37,527 nt of DNA, from assembly GCA_903858475.1 (NCBI GenBank), contig CAIOIZ010000044.1, positions 1 through 37,527 of the forward strand, given 5' to 3'. Under the pieces are notes generated by a model. That model searched no databases. It saw only the letters and a program-made list of their open reading frames with translations, and was not told the DNA's origin. Positions within the stretch are counted from its first letter, which is position 1, and each line of letters opens with the position of its first letter. Positions 1 through 9,043 of this stretch are shown in pieces. A program made the position numbers and the translations under genes. This stretch comes from an uncultured Bacteroidota bacterium. Lineage in GTDB: Bacteria > Bacteroidota > Bacteroidia > Chitinophagales > Chitinophagaceae.

Positions 1-263
1 AATTGTTGGTACCCTTTTAAAGCAGGAATAGGTAATAAACCCATTCCCTTGAATTGTGATTCAATATAGTCTGCCGCTTTTCTTTGGCCGGCTGTGCCAG
101 TTTCCCGGCCTTCCATTTCGGCACTTGCTATGATACTTAGTTGCTTGTTTAATGAAGCCGTTGTTATTTCAGCAGCATAAGTGGCGGCAATATTAGTTTG
201 TGCCCGACTTTGCAAAGCAGCGAATGCAAGAAAGGAAAAAAGGATTTTTTTAAATGTATTCAT
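1..263 (-). CDS. M28-family metallopeptidase, N-terminal part (cut by window edge)
   Basis: The reading frame opens with ATG at 263 and stays open to base 1, so only about 87 N-terminal residues are present and the C-terminus lies outside the window. Residues 1-21 form a Sec signal peptide (MNTFKKILFSFLAFAALQS, then RAQ). The mature part contains SAEMEGRETGTAGQRKAADY followed by IESQFKGMGL, the typical N-terminal signature of secreted Bacteroidota M28 aminopeptidase-like proteins. The zinc ligands of the family lie further downstream and cannot be checked here. It is probably an exported or periplasmic peptidase. The family call rests on this short signature only. Confidence 0.72.
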   Translation of the reverse strand, partial: MNTFKKILFSFLAFAALQSRAQTNIAATYAAEITTASLNKQLSIIASAEMEGRETGTAGQRKAADYIESQFKGMGLLPIPALKGYQQ

Positions 264-432
264 AATATGTGATTTCATTGATGAGAAATTAAAAATACAA
301 TAAGCCTACTGATGGTAGGATTAAAATTGATAAGTGGCAATTAGCCATCTTGTTAGTATGGAATTATAATGAAATGGTAGCTGATAACACTGTTGGACTC
401 TCTTTTGCGAGAAAAAAATTCAGTCCATTGAA

Positions 433-882
433 TTAACAGGCTATCTTTTTTACCCGGCCTTCGTGTCTTCCGCCTTCAAATGCAGTATTCATGAAAATAT
501 CCAGCATTTTTTCTGCATCACCATCTCTTACAAAACGGGCGGGAATACAGATAATATTTGCATCATTGTGTTTTCTAGCCAATTCTGCCAATTCTTCTCC
601 CCAGCAAATAGCTGCTCTTACTCCCTGGTGTTTATTGGCAGTAATGGCAACACCATTCGCGCTGCCGCAAAGTAATACACCAAATGCGGCTTCCCCTTTT
701 TCAACAGCAAGTGCTACAGGATGAGCAAAATCGGGATAATCAACGCTGTCTTTTGTATAGGTTCCAAAATCCTTGAAAACTATTTTTTCTCCTTCTAAAA
801 AGGAAATTAATTCTTCTTTACAATCGAATCCAGCATGGTCGCAACCAATAGCAATGGGTAATTTTAAATTAAAGGGTGACAT
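433..882 (-). CDS. rpiB: Ribose 5-phosphate isomerase B
   Basis: This 149-residue cytoplasmic enzyme interconverts ribose 5-phosphate and ribulose 5-phosphate in the non-oxidative pentose phosphate pathway. The N-terminus has the RpiB phosphate-binding signature GCDHAG (residues 13-18). The catalytic cysteine is visible as LLCGSANGVAI (Cys72), followed by TANKHQGVRAA and a conserved HNDAN (His105). HEGRV lies near the C-terminus. Length is normal for the RpiB/LacAB family. The RpiA fold is unrelated, so the assignment is clear; an allose-phosphate isomerase side role is possible in this family. The gene lies 93 bp downstream of tatC on the same strand, and a TAACTTTA box resembling a -7 element precedes it, so it may have its own promoter. 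Confidence 0.95.
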   Translation of the reverse strand: MSPFNLKLPIAIGCDHAGFDCKEELISFLEGEKIVFKDFGTYTKDSVDYPDFAHPVALAVEKGEAAFGVLLCGSANGVAITANKHQGVRAAICWGEELAELARKHNDANIICIPARFVRDGDAEKMLDIFMNTAFEGGRHEGRVKKIAC

Positions 883-975
883 ATGGAATAATCAATATTG
901 CTTAGTGAATATTGACTACCATAAAGTTACATACAAAGCATTAGTTGGAGGACCTTATTTAAGCTATTTAAAATA

Positions 976-1860
976 TTAGCTCCATTCTTTTTCTTCCTTT
1001 GCTCTTTTTCTGTCAACACTACTTGCAAGGGCAATACTAATCCAATACAATAGTGTAAGCGGAATGGCCACCAATAACTGACTGGTCCAATCGGGAGAAG
1101 GAGTGATTATAGCTGAAACTACCAAGATGATTACAAAGGCAAACTTGAAATATTTCTTTAAAAATTTACCTGTTACTAATCCGATTTTTGCCAATACATA
1201 AGTTAATACAGGTAATTCAAAAGCAAGGCCACAGCCTAAAATTAAATTGGTTAAACTTTCAATATAGTCATTCACAGATGGTATATATTGAATGGCGCCC
1301 TTCGTGCCAAGCGTAAACCCTGCGAGAAAATTAAAAGTAAAGGGAGCCAATAGAAAATAGCCAAATGCTGCTCCTGTAAAAAAACATAGGGAAACCCAAA
1401 AAATACTGGTTCTGCCATATTTGACTTCTTTCGGAGAAAGCGCGGGTTTTACAAATCGCCATAATTCCCAAAAAATAAACGGAAAGGCCAAAATAACTCC
1501 CCCAATCATAGCAATATTGATAGCAGAAGTAAATGTGCCATTTACCACATTCACTTGAAAACTGATTTTTATCGGCGGCATGTAAAAAGCATCGCCTACC
1601 CCTATCCAATGACCAAATCTGCGAAGTGCACCATAGGAAACAAAACTTTCGTCAGATGGTGCCAATATAACATTGTCGTACACCCAGTCCCTGAACACAA
1701 AAATAGCAATGGCAGCTGTCAACCATACGATTACCGACCGCATGATATGCCAACGCAGGTCTTCAATATGGTCAAAAAAAGTCATTTCCTCTTGTAAAGA
1801 GGTTTCCTTGCCACTTAATCGCTGAAAAAACGACTTCCTATTTGCACCCTGATCTGCCAT
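976..1860 (-). CDS. tatC: Sec-independent protein translocase subunit TatC
   Basis: TatC is the multispanning membrane receptor of the twin-arginine export pathway for folded proteins. The hallmark near the N-terminus is FFDHIEDLRWHI, the Bacteroidota version of HLxELRxR, followed by about six membrane segments. The motif FWELWRFVKPALSPKE matches the conserved first periplasmic/second membrane region, and there is a longer TM1-TM2 loop, as is usual in this phylum. I start the gene at the ATG at 1860. The frame extends upstream only to a TTG at 1881, which overlaps a TACCTTTG promoter box (1879-1886). The protein is then about 294 residues. No tatA/tatB gene lies next to it in the window. Confidence 0.93.
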   Translation of the reverse strand: MADQGANRKSFFQRLSGKETSLQEEMTFFDHIEDLRWHIMRSVIVWLTAAIAIFVFRDWVYDNVILAPSDESFVSYGALRRFGHWIGVGDAFYMPPIKISFQVNVVNGTFTSAINIAMIGGVILAFPFIFWELWRFVKPALSPKEVKYGRTSIFWVSLCFFTGAAFGYFLLAPFTFNFLAGFTLGTKGAIQYIPSVNDYIESLTNLILGCGLAFELPVLTYVLAKIGLVTGKFLKKYFKFAFVIILVVSAIITPSPDWTSQLLVAIPLTLLYWISIALASSVDRKRAKEEKEWS

Positions 1861-1878
1861 TGAAAATTTTATTGGATG

Positions 1879-1886
1879 CAAAGGTA
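1879..1886 (-). promoter_or_regulatory. Candidate -7 promoter box of tatC (TACCTTTG)
   Basis: The minus strand reads TACCTTTG, an exact match to the Bacteroidota -7 consensus TAnnTTTG, 18 bp before the tatC ATG. No convincing TTTG is seen at -33. The position supports the ATG at 1860 over the upstream TTG. Confidence 0.45.
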
Positions 1887-1982
1887 AAAGTTTGGAGGCT
1901 TATTTAATCAGGAATGGCATGATTTAGATTTTTGCTGTGTTTATCAATGCTTTGGGGAAGATTTTTTGGAGACAGCCAACAT

Positions 1983-2009
1983 ATAAAAAGCCCCTGTAGA
2001 AACAGGGGC
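1983..2009 (-). terminator. Rho-independent terminator-like hairpin
   Basis: GCCCCTGT-AGAA-ACAGGGGC forms an 8-bp stem with a 4-nt loop (1990-2009). On the minus strand it is followed directly by TTTTTAT, as in an intrinsic terminator. It lies about 370 nt downstream of the prfA stop, too far to be its obvious primary terminator, so it may end a separate short transcript. Confidence 0.55.
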
Positions 2010-2280
2010 CGCTTACCAAAACTAACTGCTTATGAGAAAAATGTAAAAATTCGTTTTTAATGTGTTCTTATCGATTAAACGCAAATGGGATGCCGAAAGT
2101 TGCTGAGCCAATGTTAATTTTTACTTAAGACGTCCATAGTATTTAACCACAATCTCTATTTGATAACGTATAAAAGAACTTTTTATTTTGTTTGCTACTT
2201 GCGATTCATTTGCGTTACCTCTATTGCTGTAGCTTTTTATTCTGACATAAAATTACCACGCAGGTTTAACTAAAAATAGA

Positions 2281-2306
2281 AAGCACCCCAGTTACGGGGT
2301 GCTTTA
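2281..2306 (-). terminator. Terminator hairpin downstream of prfA
   Basis: AAAGCACCCC-AGTTAC-GGGGTGCTTT is a perfect 10-bp stem with a 6-nt loop, 75 nt beyond the prfA stop codon on the minus strand. The A/T ends make it usable in both directions. Confidence 0.65.
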
Positions 2307-2380
2307 ACAATAAATTACAAATTCCTTTATTGGATAAATCCTTCAATTTAAAATAAGCCGAATAGTTACCAATACCGCTA

Positions 2381-3445
2381 TTATTGCTGTGTGGCTAGTT
2401 TTTCAGCATTTTCAGCAAACTGTAAAGCGTCAATAAACTCCTGCACTTCTCCATTTAGTACGGCATCCAAATTATATACGGTAAGTCCAATTCTATGATC
2501 AGTAACCCTGCCCTGTGGGTAGTTATAGGTACGTATTTTGGCACTTCGGTCACCAGTGCTTACCAAACTTTTACGTTTATGAGCAATGGCTTCTTCTGCT
2601 TTTCTTACTTCCTCATCATATAGTTTTGTACGAAGCATGTCCATTGCTTTTTCTCTATTTCCCAACTGACTTCTTTCTGTTTGACATACCACTACTAAGC
2701 CTGTTGGTTTATGAGTCAAAAAAACCTTTGTTTCTACTTTGTTTACATTTTGCCCTCCTGCACCACCACTTCTGGCCGTTTCCATTTTTACATCGCTTTC
2801 CTTTAATTCAAAATCTATCTCCTCGGCTTCGGGCATTACTGCAACTGTAGCGGCACTAGTATGCACCCTGCCACTAGCCTCGGTATCTGGAACCCGTTGA
2901 ACACGATGTACGCCACTTTCAAATTTCAGAACACCATACACATCATCACCCACCACTTCTACTTGTACTTCTTTATATCCCCCAACAGTACCCTCGCTTT
3001 CACTGAGTATCGCGGTTTTCCAACCCTTTTTCTCACAATATTTTAGATACATTCTCAATAAATTTCCCGCAAACAAAGAGGCCTCATCTCCACCGGTGCC
3101 AGCCCTGATTTCAAGAATCGCATTTTTTTCATCATATGGATCCTTGGGAATTAACATATTCCTTAAGGCAGCTTCCAGTTGCAATTTTTTTTCTTCCAAA
3201 CCAGGCAATTCCATTTTTGCCAATTCCCTCATTTCATCATCATCCCCAGCCAATACTTCTTTGTTAAAGGCAATATCATCCAATGTTTTTACATACTCAT
3301 TTCGAGCATTGACGATTTTTTCCAGGCTACGATACTCCTTGCTGGTAGCAGTAAATTTTTTATTGTCACTTACAATTTCAGGGTTGGTAAGGGCTACGCC
3401 CAGGTTATCAAACCTGCCCTTTATGGCATCCAGTTTATCAAGCAT
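2381..3445 (-). CDS. prfA: Peptide chain release factor 1
   Basis: RF1 recognises UAA and UAG in the ribosomal A site and triggers release of the finished peptide. The 354-residue length is normal. The stop-codon-reading loop appears as [10 protein letters not shown], with PDT at residues 186-188 in the position of the PxT tripeptide that separates RF1 from RF2 (SPF). The catalytic GGQ is in [11 protein letters not shown] (GGQ at residues 230-232), and its glutamine is the usual methylation target. The start is ATG at 3445. The gene is divergent from the amidohydrolase at 3525, with the short palindromic promoter region between them. No prmC methyltransferase gene is adjacent. Confidence 0.96.
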   Translation of the reverse strand: MLDKLDAIKGRFDNLGVALTNPEIVSDNKKFTATSKEYRSLEKIVNARNEYVKTLDDIAFNKEVLAGDDDEMRELAKMELPGLEEKKLQLEAALRNMLIPKDPYDEKNAILEIRAGTGGDEASLFAGNLLRMYLKYCEKKGWKTAILSESEGTVGGYKEVQVEVVGDDVYGVLKFESGVHRVQRVPDTEASGRVHTSAATVAVMPEAEEIDFELKESDVKMETARSGGAGGQNVNKVETKVFLTHKPTGLVVVCQTERSQLGNREKAMDMLRTKLYDEEVRKAEEAIAHKRKSLVSTGDRSAKIRTYNYPQGRVTDHRIGLTVYNLDAVLNGEVQEFIDALQFAENAEKLATQQ

Positions 3446-3474
3446 AAATAATTATATTCTAAATTCGATTTCCA

Positions 3475-3487
3475 AACGATACATTTG
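3475..3487 (+). promoter_or_regulatory. Candidate divergent promoter between prfA and the amidohydrolase
   Basis: On the plus strand TACATTTG (3480-3487) matches the -7 consensus TAnnTTTG, 37 bp before the amidohydrolase ATG. The surrounding CCAAACGATACATTTGG is an imperfect palindrome, so the minus strand reads TATCGTTTG towards prfA, a near match. No clear -33 TTTG is seen for either direction. Confidence 0.4.
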
Positions 3488-3524
3488 GAAACATAATTAA
3501 AGTGTGCGAAGGTAAATCAAATCA

Positions 3525-4730
3525 ATGGAGATGAATTACAGGAAATGGCAGGCGAATGATATTTTTTCTGGAAATAGCTGGCTAGGCCCCAATCAGGTGC
3601 TGATAACCACCGATCAAGGGCTGGTGGTAGATATTAAGGATGAAAAAGAAGCCGGGGATGGAATCACCCAATTAACAGGCTTTCTTTGCCCGGGATTTAT
3701 CAATGCCCATTGCCATTTGGAGCTTTCACACATGAAGGGAATGATTCCCATTCATACCGGACTTACTGAATTCATCTTACAAATTGTACAACTCCGTAAA
3801 TCTGATGAGGAATTCATCTATCAATCTATAGCAGCAGCCGAAAAGCAGATGTGGGAAAGCGGAATAGTTGCAGTGGGTGATATCTGTAATAATGAACTCA
3901 GTATCCAACAGAAAAAAAATGGCCGATTGCGCTATCATAATTTTATTGAAATTAGCGGGGTGCCTGCATTTCTTGCCCAAAACAGAATTCAAGCAGGCAT
4001 TGAATTGGTCAACAAATTCAAAGACGAACTCTCCCTGCCAAATACAGCACTTCCTGCTTCTACAATAGTACCGCACGCTCCCTACTCAGTTTCTGCCGAA
4101 TTATTTGATTTAATCAATCAAGAAACTGCCGAGCAATTATTGAGTATTCATAATCAAGAAACCATTGAGGAGAACGAACTTTTTCAAACCGGCACGGGAG
4201 CGTTTATGGAGATGTTTCAGCAATTGAATATTGATGCCAGTTCCTTTCAGCCAAGTGGCACAACTAGTTTACAAAAATGGATACCCTATTTTAATAAGCA
4301 GCAGTCCTTATTATTGGTTCATAATGTGGTTACCAATACGGATGATTTGATTTTTTTAAATCAACAACAATCGATTGGAAAATCCTGCTATTTGTGTTTG
4401 TGTCCCAATGCCAATTTGTATATCAGCAATAGTTTGCCAAATCTGCCAGCACTTTTGCCTTATAGTCATGCATTGGTAATAGGTACCGATAGCCTCGCCA
4501 GTAATCACCAGTTGAGTGTGTGGGAAGAGATTAAAGTGTTAAAAAAACATTATCCAACAATACCAACTTCCACGCTTTTGCAATGGGCAACCATTAATGG
4601 AGCACATGCACTAAATATGCAACATCAATTGGGTAGCTTTGAAAAAGGCAAGGTACCCGGATTGGTATTATTAGAAGGAATGGAAAACAAAGAAGACTTG
4701 GTTCATTCAAGTAGCAGAAGGATTATTTAA
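3525..4730 (+). CDS. Metal-dependent amidohydrolase (deaminase/chlorohydrolase type)
   Basis: This 401-residue cytoplasmic protein has the metal-ligand pattern of the amidohydrolase TIM-barrel superfamily. The ligands are HCH in FINAHCHLELSHMKG (His62, His64), His184 in VPHAPYSVS, His209 in SIHNQETIEENE, and Asp322 in GTDSLASN. The HxxET..E pattern and the SNxxLS stretch after the aspartate are those of the SsnA/AtzA/aminodeoxyfutalosine-deaminase branch, so an aminohydrolase acting on a purine-like or other cyclic amidine substrate is likely. A role in the futalosine menaquinone pathway is possible, but no mqn gene is nearby. ATG at 3525 is used; ATG at 3531 is an alternative. Its stop is directly followed by the next reading frame, suggesting co-transcription. 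Confidence 0.82.
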   Translation: MEMNYRKWQANDIFSGNSWLGPNQVLITTDQGLVVDIKDEKEAGDGITQLTGFLCPGFINAHCHLELSHMKGMIPIHTGLTEFILQIVQLRKSDEEFIYQSIAAAEKQMWESGIVAVGDICNNELSIQQKKNGRLRYHNFIEISGVPAFLAQNRIQAGIELVNKFKDELSLPNTALPASTIVPHAPYSVSAELFDLINQETAEQLLSIHNQETIEENELFQTGTGAFMEMFQQLNIDASSFQPSGTTSLQKWIPYFNKQQSLLLVHNVVTNTDDLIFLNQQQSIGKSCYLCLCPNANLYISNSLPNLPALLPYSHALVIGTDSLASNHQLSVWEEIKVLKKHYPTIPTSTLLQWATINGAHALNMQHQLGSFEKGKVPGLVLLEGMENKEDLVHSSSRRII

Positions 4731-4781
4731 ATGTTCATTGTACAATTATTAATAACAATATGGTTCGTTGCTAAAATGGGT

Positions 4782-5927
4782 ATGAAAAAAATAAATCTTT
4801 ATGCTGTTGTACTGCTACTGTTGGTACTGAACGCCTGTAACTCGATAAAACATATTGAACAATCAGTAGTTGATATCAAGTCTATTAGTTTGCTTGGCAC
4901 TTATGAAATTCCACATAATTTAAAATTTGACAGCACAACGGTGGGCGGATTATCAGGTATCGATTACGATGCCAAGAAAAACATTTATTATTTTATCTGT
5001 GATGACCGTAGCGATAAAAACCCTGCCCGATTTTACACCGCCCGCATCGACTGCAATCAACAAGGCATTAACAATGTAGAATTGCTGAAGGTGCATTTTA
5101 TGTTGCAAGCTAACGGGCAAGTTTATCCGAATAATAAACAAGATGCATTGCATACACCTGATCCGGAATCGATTCGCTACAACCCAATAACCAATCAATT
5201 GGTTTGGAGCAGCGAAGGGGAGAGAATTGTAAAAGCAAAAGATACCATATTAGAAGACCCATCAATTCACTTTATAAGTGTAGCGGGGAATTTTACAAAA
5301 AGTATTCCCTTGCCCGCTAATCTTCGCATGCAATCAATTGAATCGGGTCCCCGCCAAAATGGAGTGCTAGAAGGCATGAGTTTTGCCGATAATTATAAAA
5401 CGCTTTATGTAAATGTTGAAGAGCCACTGTATGAGGATGGCCCTCGGGCCGACCTTACTGAAAATGGCGCCTATATTCGCATCAATCAATTTGATGTAAA
5501 AACCGGTTCCTGTAAGGCACAGTATGCTTATAAACTGGAACCCATTGCGCATCCTCCAACTCCTCCAACAGCATTTAAAGTAAATGGTGTTCCAGAGATT
5601 TTAAGTATTGGCAACCATAAATTATTGGTGATGGAAAGGTCTTTTTCCACTGGCATATTGCCCTGTACGATTCGCCTCTTTATTGCAGATCTTTCTGCTG
5701 CTACCGATATCAGCCAATCTAATTTAAAAGAGAATACCAATTTTATTCCTGCAACCAAACGGCTTTTGTTAAATATGGATGATTTGGGAATTTATACTGA
5801 CAATGTTGAAGGTGTTTGCTTTGGACCCGTTTTGCCGAATGGTCATAAGACCTTAGTTTTTGTAGCGGACAACAATTTTAATCCCCTCGAAAAATCACAG
5901 TTATTTTTATTTGAAATAAAGGAATAA
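4782..5927 (+). CDS. Esterase-like-activity-of-phytase family lipoprotein
   Basis: I start this gene at ATG 4782, where MKKINLYAVVLLLLVLNACN gives a lipoprotein signal with lipobox LNAC. The frame opens further upstream at 4731, but that would bury the signal. The mature part carries motifs of the phytase-like PF13449 family: GGLSGIDYDAKKNIYYFICD, then PDPESIRYNPITNQLVWSSE, a central GVLEGMSFADNYKTLYVNVE and a terminal NVEGVCFGPVLPNG followed by VFVADNNFNP. The fold is a beta-propeller, usually in exported proteins, and true substrates are mostly unknown. It follows the amidohydrolase with a 51-bp gap and converges with recO, with only 10 bp between the stop codons. Confidence 0.82.
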   Translation: MKKINLYAVVLLLLVLNACNSIKHIEQSVVDIKSISLLGTYEIPHNLKFDSTTVGGLSGIDYDAKKNIYYFICDDRSDKNPARFYTARIDCNQQGINNVELLKVHFMLQANGQVYPNNKQDALHTPDPESIRYNPITNQLVWSSEGERIVKAKDTILEDPSIHFISVAGNFTKSIPLPANLRMQSIESGPRQNGVLEGMSFADNYKTLYVNVEEPLYEDGPRADLTENGAYIRINQFDVKTGSCKAQYAYKLEPIAHPPTPPTAFKVNGVPEILSIGNHKLLVMERSFSTGILPCTIRLFIADLSAATDISQSNLKENTNFIPATKRLLLNMDDLGIYTDNVEGVCFGPVLPNGHKTLVFVADNNFNPLEKSQLFLFEIKE

Positions 5928-5937
5928 AATAAGCAAA

Positions 5938-6690
5938 TCAAATAACTTCTGATAGAATTTTCATGGTTTTCATTTGCCCAAAATCCTGCACGTGCAGCGA
6001 ATAATATTCCTGATAATATTGTAGCAATTGTCTTCTAGTGTCATGGTGTAATGCGAATGATTCCAATTCAACAGGATGCATCACTTTCAATAATTCTGAA
6101 GTTAAAATAGCTAATTCTCCTTCAATATATTGTGCATGTGCCGGTGGTTGATTGCTGAAATAGCCTTCTTTCAAATCAAACCAACATCCAGTATTAACCT
6201 CATTGGCTGTTCCTTCCTGTGATAATTGCTGGGGACGAAAGCCAAAAAAATAACTAAGTTGTAAAGAAAAAAACAAAGGAAAATTTGCTGCCACTGTATT
6301 GGAAGCGGTATCCAGCATTTTAAAGGCGTCTTCACAAAAAGCAAAAAGAGCTTCATTGGTCTCTGGTTGTTTGAGACATTTATACAAGAGTTCAACTTGG
6401 TAGAGTGCAATACTGTTTTTGATTACATCAGATAGAATGTGCTGATACAAATGGGCAAATTGAAATTCTTTTATTCTCTGAATAGATTTCTGTTCATGGT
6501 GGTATACTACCAAATCTAATATTACTGTAGGTTGAAAATGGTTTGCTTTGGCGGCTGATTGTTTGCTCGTTCTAACACCATTGACCATATAGGTTTGCAC
6601 ACCAAATAATTCAGTAAAGATGGTTACCACTAAACTGGTTTCGCCATACTTAATAGATTTTAAAACAATACCCTTTGTTTTATGTGTCAT
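5938..6690 (-). CDS. recO: DNA repair protein RecO
   Basis: RecO works with RecF/RecR to load RecA onto SSB-coated single-stranded DNA and to anneal strands. The 250-residue protein begins with the RecO OB-fold signature: THKTKGIVLKSIKYGETSLV, then FTELFGVQTYMVNGVR. The helical C-terminal half has only three scattered cysteines (in YKCLK, AFCED and TGCWF), so the four-cysteine zinc finger of many RecO proteins is missing, as appears common in this phylum. The gene starts at ATG 6690, only 15 bp downstream of the porZ-like stop, so the two are almost certainly co-transcribed. Confidence 0.92.
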   Translation of the reverse strand: MTHKTKGIVLKSIKYGETSLVVTIFTELFGVQTYMVNGVRTSKQSAAKANHFQPTVILDLVVYHHEQKSIQRIKEFQFAHLYQHILSDVIKNSIALYQVELLYKCLKQPETNEALFAFCEDAFKMLDTASNTVAANFPLFFSLQLSYFFGFRPQQLSQEGTANEVNTGCWFDLKEGYFSNQPPAHAQYIEGELAILTSELLKVMHPVELESFALHHDTRRQLLQYYQEYYSLHVQDFGQMKTMKILSEVI

Positions 6691-6705
6691 GGATGCAATC
6701 TCCTA

Positions 6706-8988
6706 CTATTTTATAAAAAACAATTTGCCAATCATTTTATCTTTTCCCTGTTCATCGGTTATTAATATTAGGTATACACCACTACTAACCCTACTGCCTT
6801 TGTAGTTCCTTCCATCCCAAATAGCCTGCCCACCTAATGAACGGGTTTGATATACCAATCTTCCATCCAATTCGGTGAATTTTACAATTGCATTATTAAC
6901 CAATCCTTTCACTGCAATCAGGCCATTGTAGTCTGGCGGAACAGGATTGGGAAATACCAATACCGATTCATTTTTTTCAGTTCCTTCTTTAGCGGTACTT
7001 CTAAACGAACAAAGTCCCTTACTAGTAGCAATGAATACTTCCCCAGTTTGCGGGTCGATGGCAATACTTTTGATATCATTACTAAGCAAAGGGCTATTGT
7101 CCTCCGTGAATCGATAAATCGTTTTTTCACCATCAGCGCTGAGGAGCCAAATTCCATTTTTAGTGCCCACCCATTTCCGATTAGCGCCATCTACTGCAAT
7201 AGATTTCACCGATTCATTACTTAATAAATATCCATTGAAATTTCCATTTTGTACGATGGGTAAACTGGCTTCACAGCCGGTTGAAAAAACTTCACCGGCA
7301 CAAGAAATGAGTGCTATTCCCTTACCCGTCCCTACCCATATAAACCCATCTTTATCTTTGGCAATGCAATACACTTCATTATCGGGTAAATTACCATTCC
7401 CAGCACCAGTTCGAAAAAACTTCCAGCGATCATCACCAAGATTGTCAATGTTGTTTCCATGATTAAAGCAAATGAGTCCGTTACCCTTCGGCGCCACTAC
7501 CCATACTTGATTGAACGCATCCAGAATAATTTGAGCAACTGCGTTTTCAGTTACATAAAAGGGAAGTGAAAAAGATTTCCAAGTATGATCAGTTTTCTTA
7601 ACAACTAATGGTGAAGGAGATCCGTAATTGCTTATCCAAAGTTGTTGATCTTGGTCAAAGGCTAAGCCACTTACTCGATAATTGCCAGGATCACCCACCA
7701 CTTCCTTCAGCCCTGTATTTTGCTTGTATATTTTGAGTTGGTTGTTGTCGGTTAATTGAATAAGACCGCCTCCAAAACTGCCATAGTATAATTCGTTCCT
7801 TGTTGCGTTAGCAGCTACGGTTATAATATCCATACAGCTGTCTAGCATGGGGTAATTATATTGATTGTAAAAAATCCAATCATCTTTTTCCATTTGAAAC
7901 AATCCATTCCGGTTATAGGTGTAATTCCATGCATCATTGACAGCGCCAGCGCAAGCAACTAATTTGTTATTGTGGAATATCATGGCCCCTGTATTTTTTT
8001 CAAAGGGCGCATTCGGAATGACGGTTTCAATATTGCTGCCACTTAATTTTCTCAATCCCCCAAATAGGTCGGCGATATAATAATCACCATTCATTTGTAC
8101 AGCATCGGAGGGCATTTTTATTTTTCCAACTGATTGAATGGTAGTGGAAACAATACCGTTATTATCCATTGCTAATACTCTTCCGTCGGTATTTGGCAAA
8201 GTTTCGCAAAGCAGCAGTTGATTGCCGCTGATATGCATTCGTTCGATATGCCAATTGTCATCATACCAATTTATCCAATTACCATTTTGGTTAATTAACA
8301 AAGAATCGTTTTTTAGCAAAATTAATTTGCTGCCAAATAATAGTATAGTGTTGCAGCCACTTGTACTAAGACCCGGCACCGCTTGCCAATTGTGATAATC
8401 AATTAGGCTACTATTTGATACGGCTCTTTTAAGCCCTTCCGCGGTACAAGCATATAGAAACCCAGCTTCCTGGCAAATGCTGTTTACTTTAATATTGCTT
8501 CCATTGCTACTTGGGTAATAGGTTTCTTTGATTTCTTTTTTATCGAGGTCGACCTTCACTATTCCAAATCCAGTACCAAGGAATGCATTGTTATTAATAA
8601 AATCTATGGAATAAATATTTTTATCACCGTTGATGTTTTTTCTTTTGATACCATCAATAGAATAAATCTGTTTATTGGTCATTATATCAATATTGCTATT
8701 GGTATAGGCAATGGCCATTTGGTCGCTATTTTTATCGTAATTAAAATGACTGATACCGGTTTCTGAAAGTCCGGTCATTCGATTATACTGTTGTAGCTCT
8801 TTGGTGATTGTATGGTAGCTAAATAAACTGTAAGGGGTACTACAAAAGATGCTTGATCCCACAATTTTAGTCTCTACTCCAATGCCATAGGGTAAATGAG
8901 TACGCCATTGACCAATAGGAGGTATTTGCGCCTTTGTATAGGGCACCAATAAACAGCCAATAAAAAAAACAAACAGTGATCTCCTCAT
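6706..8988 (-). CDS. porZ: PorZ-like T9SS protein (beta-propellers plus Por C-terminal domain)
   Basis: This 760-residue protein has a signal peptide (residues 1-20, ending YTKAQ). Two stretches of propeller-type repeats follow at roughly residues 25-350 and 370-670, with motifs such as IWVGTGKGIALIS, KWVGTKNGIWLLS and VFIATSKGLCSF. The C-terminal domain (about 685-760) begins VFPNPVPPDYNG and ends VYLILITDEQGKDKMIGKLF, a Por-type sorting domain. PorZ is a cell-surface component of the T9SS attachment complex with PorU, PorV and PorQ. The N-terminus IPPIGQWRTHLPYGIG, the domain order, the length and the linkage to recO favour PorZ over a generic two-component-regulator-propeller cargo protein. 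A TACTTTTG box lies upstream. Confidence 0.8.
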   Translation of the reverse strand: MRRSLFVFFIGCLLVPYTKAQIPPIGQWRTHLPYGIGVETKIVGSSIFCSTPYSLFSYHTITKELQQYNRMTGLSETGISHFNYDKNSDQMAIAYTNSNIDIMTNKQIYSIDGIKRKNINGDKNIYSIDFINNNAFLGTGFGIVKVDLDKKEIKETYYPSSNGSNIKVNSICQEAGFLYACTAEGLKRAVSNSSLIDYHNWQAVPGLSTSGCNTILLFGSKLILLKNDSLLINQNGNWINWYDDNWHIERMHISGNQLLLCETLPNTDGRVLAMDNNGIVSTTIQSVGKIKMPSDAVQMNGDYYIADLFGGLRKLSGSNIETVIPNAPFEKNTGAMIFHNNKLVACAGAVNDAWNYTYNRNGLFQMEKDDWIFYNQYNYPMLDSCMDIITVAANATRNELYYGSFGGGLIQLTDNNQLKIYKQNTGLKEVVGDPGNYRVSGLAFDQDQQLWISNYGSPSPLVVKKTDHTWKSFSLPFYVTENAVAQIILDAFNQVWVVAPKGNGLICFNHGNNIDNLGDDRWKFFRTGAGNGNLPDNEVYCIAKDKDGFIWVGTGKGIALISCAGEVFSTGCEASLPIVQNGNFNGYLLSNESVKSIAVDGANRKWVGTKNGIWLLSADGEKTIYRFTEDNSPLLSNDIKSIAIDPQTGEVFIATSKGLCSFRSTAKEGTEKNESVLVFPNPVPPDYNGLIAVKGLVNNAIVKFTELDGRLVYQTRSLGGQAIWDGRNYKGSRVSSGVYLILITDEQGKDKMIGKLFFIK

Positions 8989-9035
8989 CTTAATAGTATG
9001 AATCAGTCAATCTCATTTCTGATTACCCAGTAGCT

Positions 9036-9043
9036 CAAAAGTA
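9036..9043 (-). promoter_or_regulatory. Candidate -7 box of the porZ-recO operon (TACTTTTG)
   Basis: The minus strand reads TACTTTTG, matching TAnnTTTG, 47 bp before the porZ-like ATG. A -33 TTTG at the usual spacing is not evident. Confidence 0.4.

Larger units (their letters stand above)
1882..2380. other. Intergenic region between tatC and prfA with two strong hairpins
   Basis: No convincing gene is visible in these 499 bp. Two strong hairpins lie at 1985-2009 and 2281-2306. Beside the first, the plus strand carries a very short ORF, ATG AGA AAA ATG TAA (MRKM), at about 2032, which looks like the start of a secreted-protein gene but stops at once. The 270 bp between the hairpins hold no recognisable ORF. 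A small RNA on either strand is possible but not demonstrated. Confidence 0.5.

Noticed and set aside
305..319. CCTAC-TGATG-GTAGG inverted repeat upstream of the M28 gene
   Set aside because: Only 5-bp arms and different from the GTAGT-N6-ACTAC family in geometry; no aligned promoter elements.
2061..2130. Possible fifth member of the palindrome/box/terminator family upstream of the 1983-2009 hairpin
   Set aside because: The palindrome is only half present (ATAGTATTT) and the box is CCCATTTG; too degenerate to annotate as a unit.
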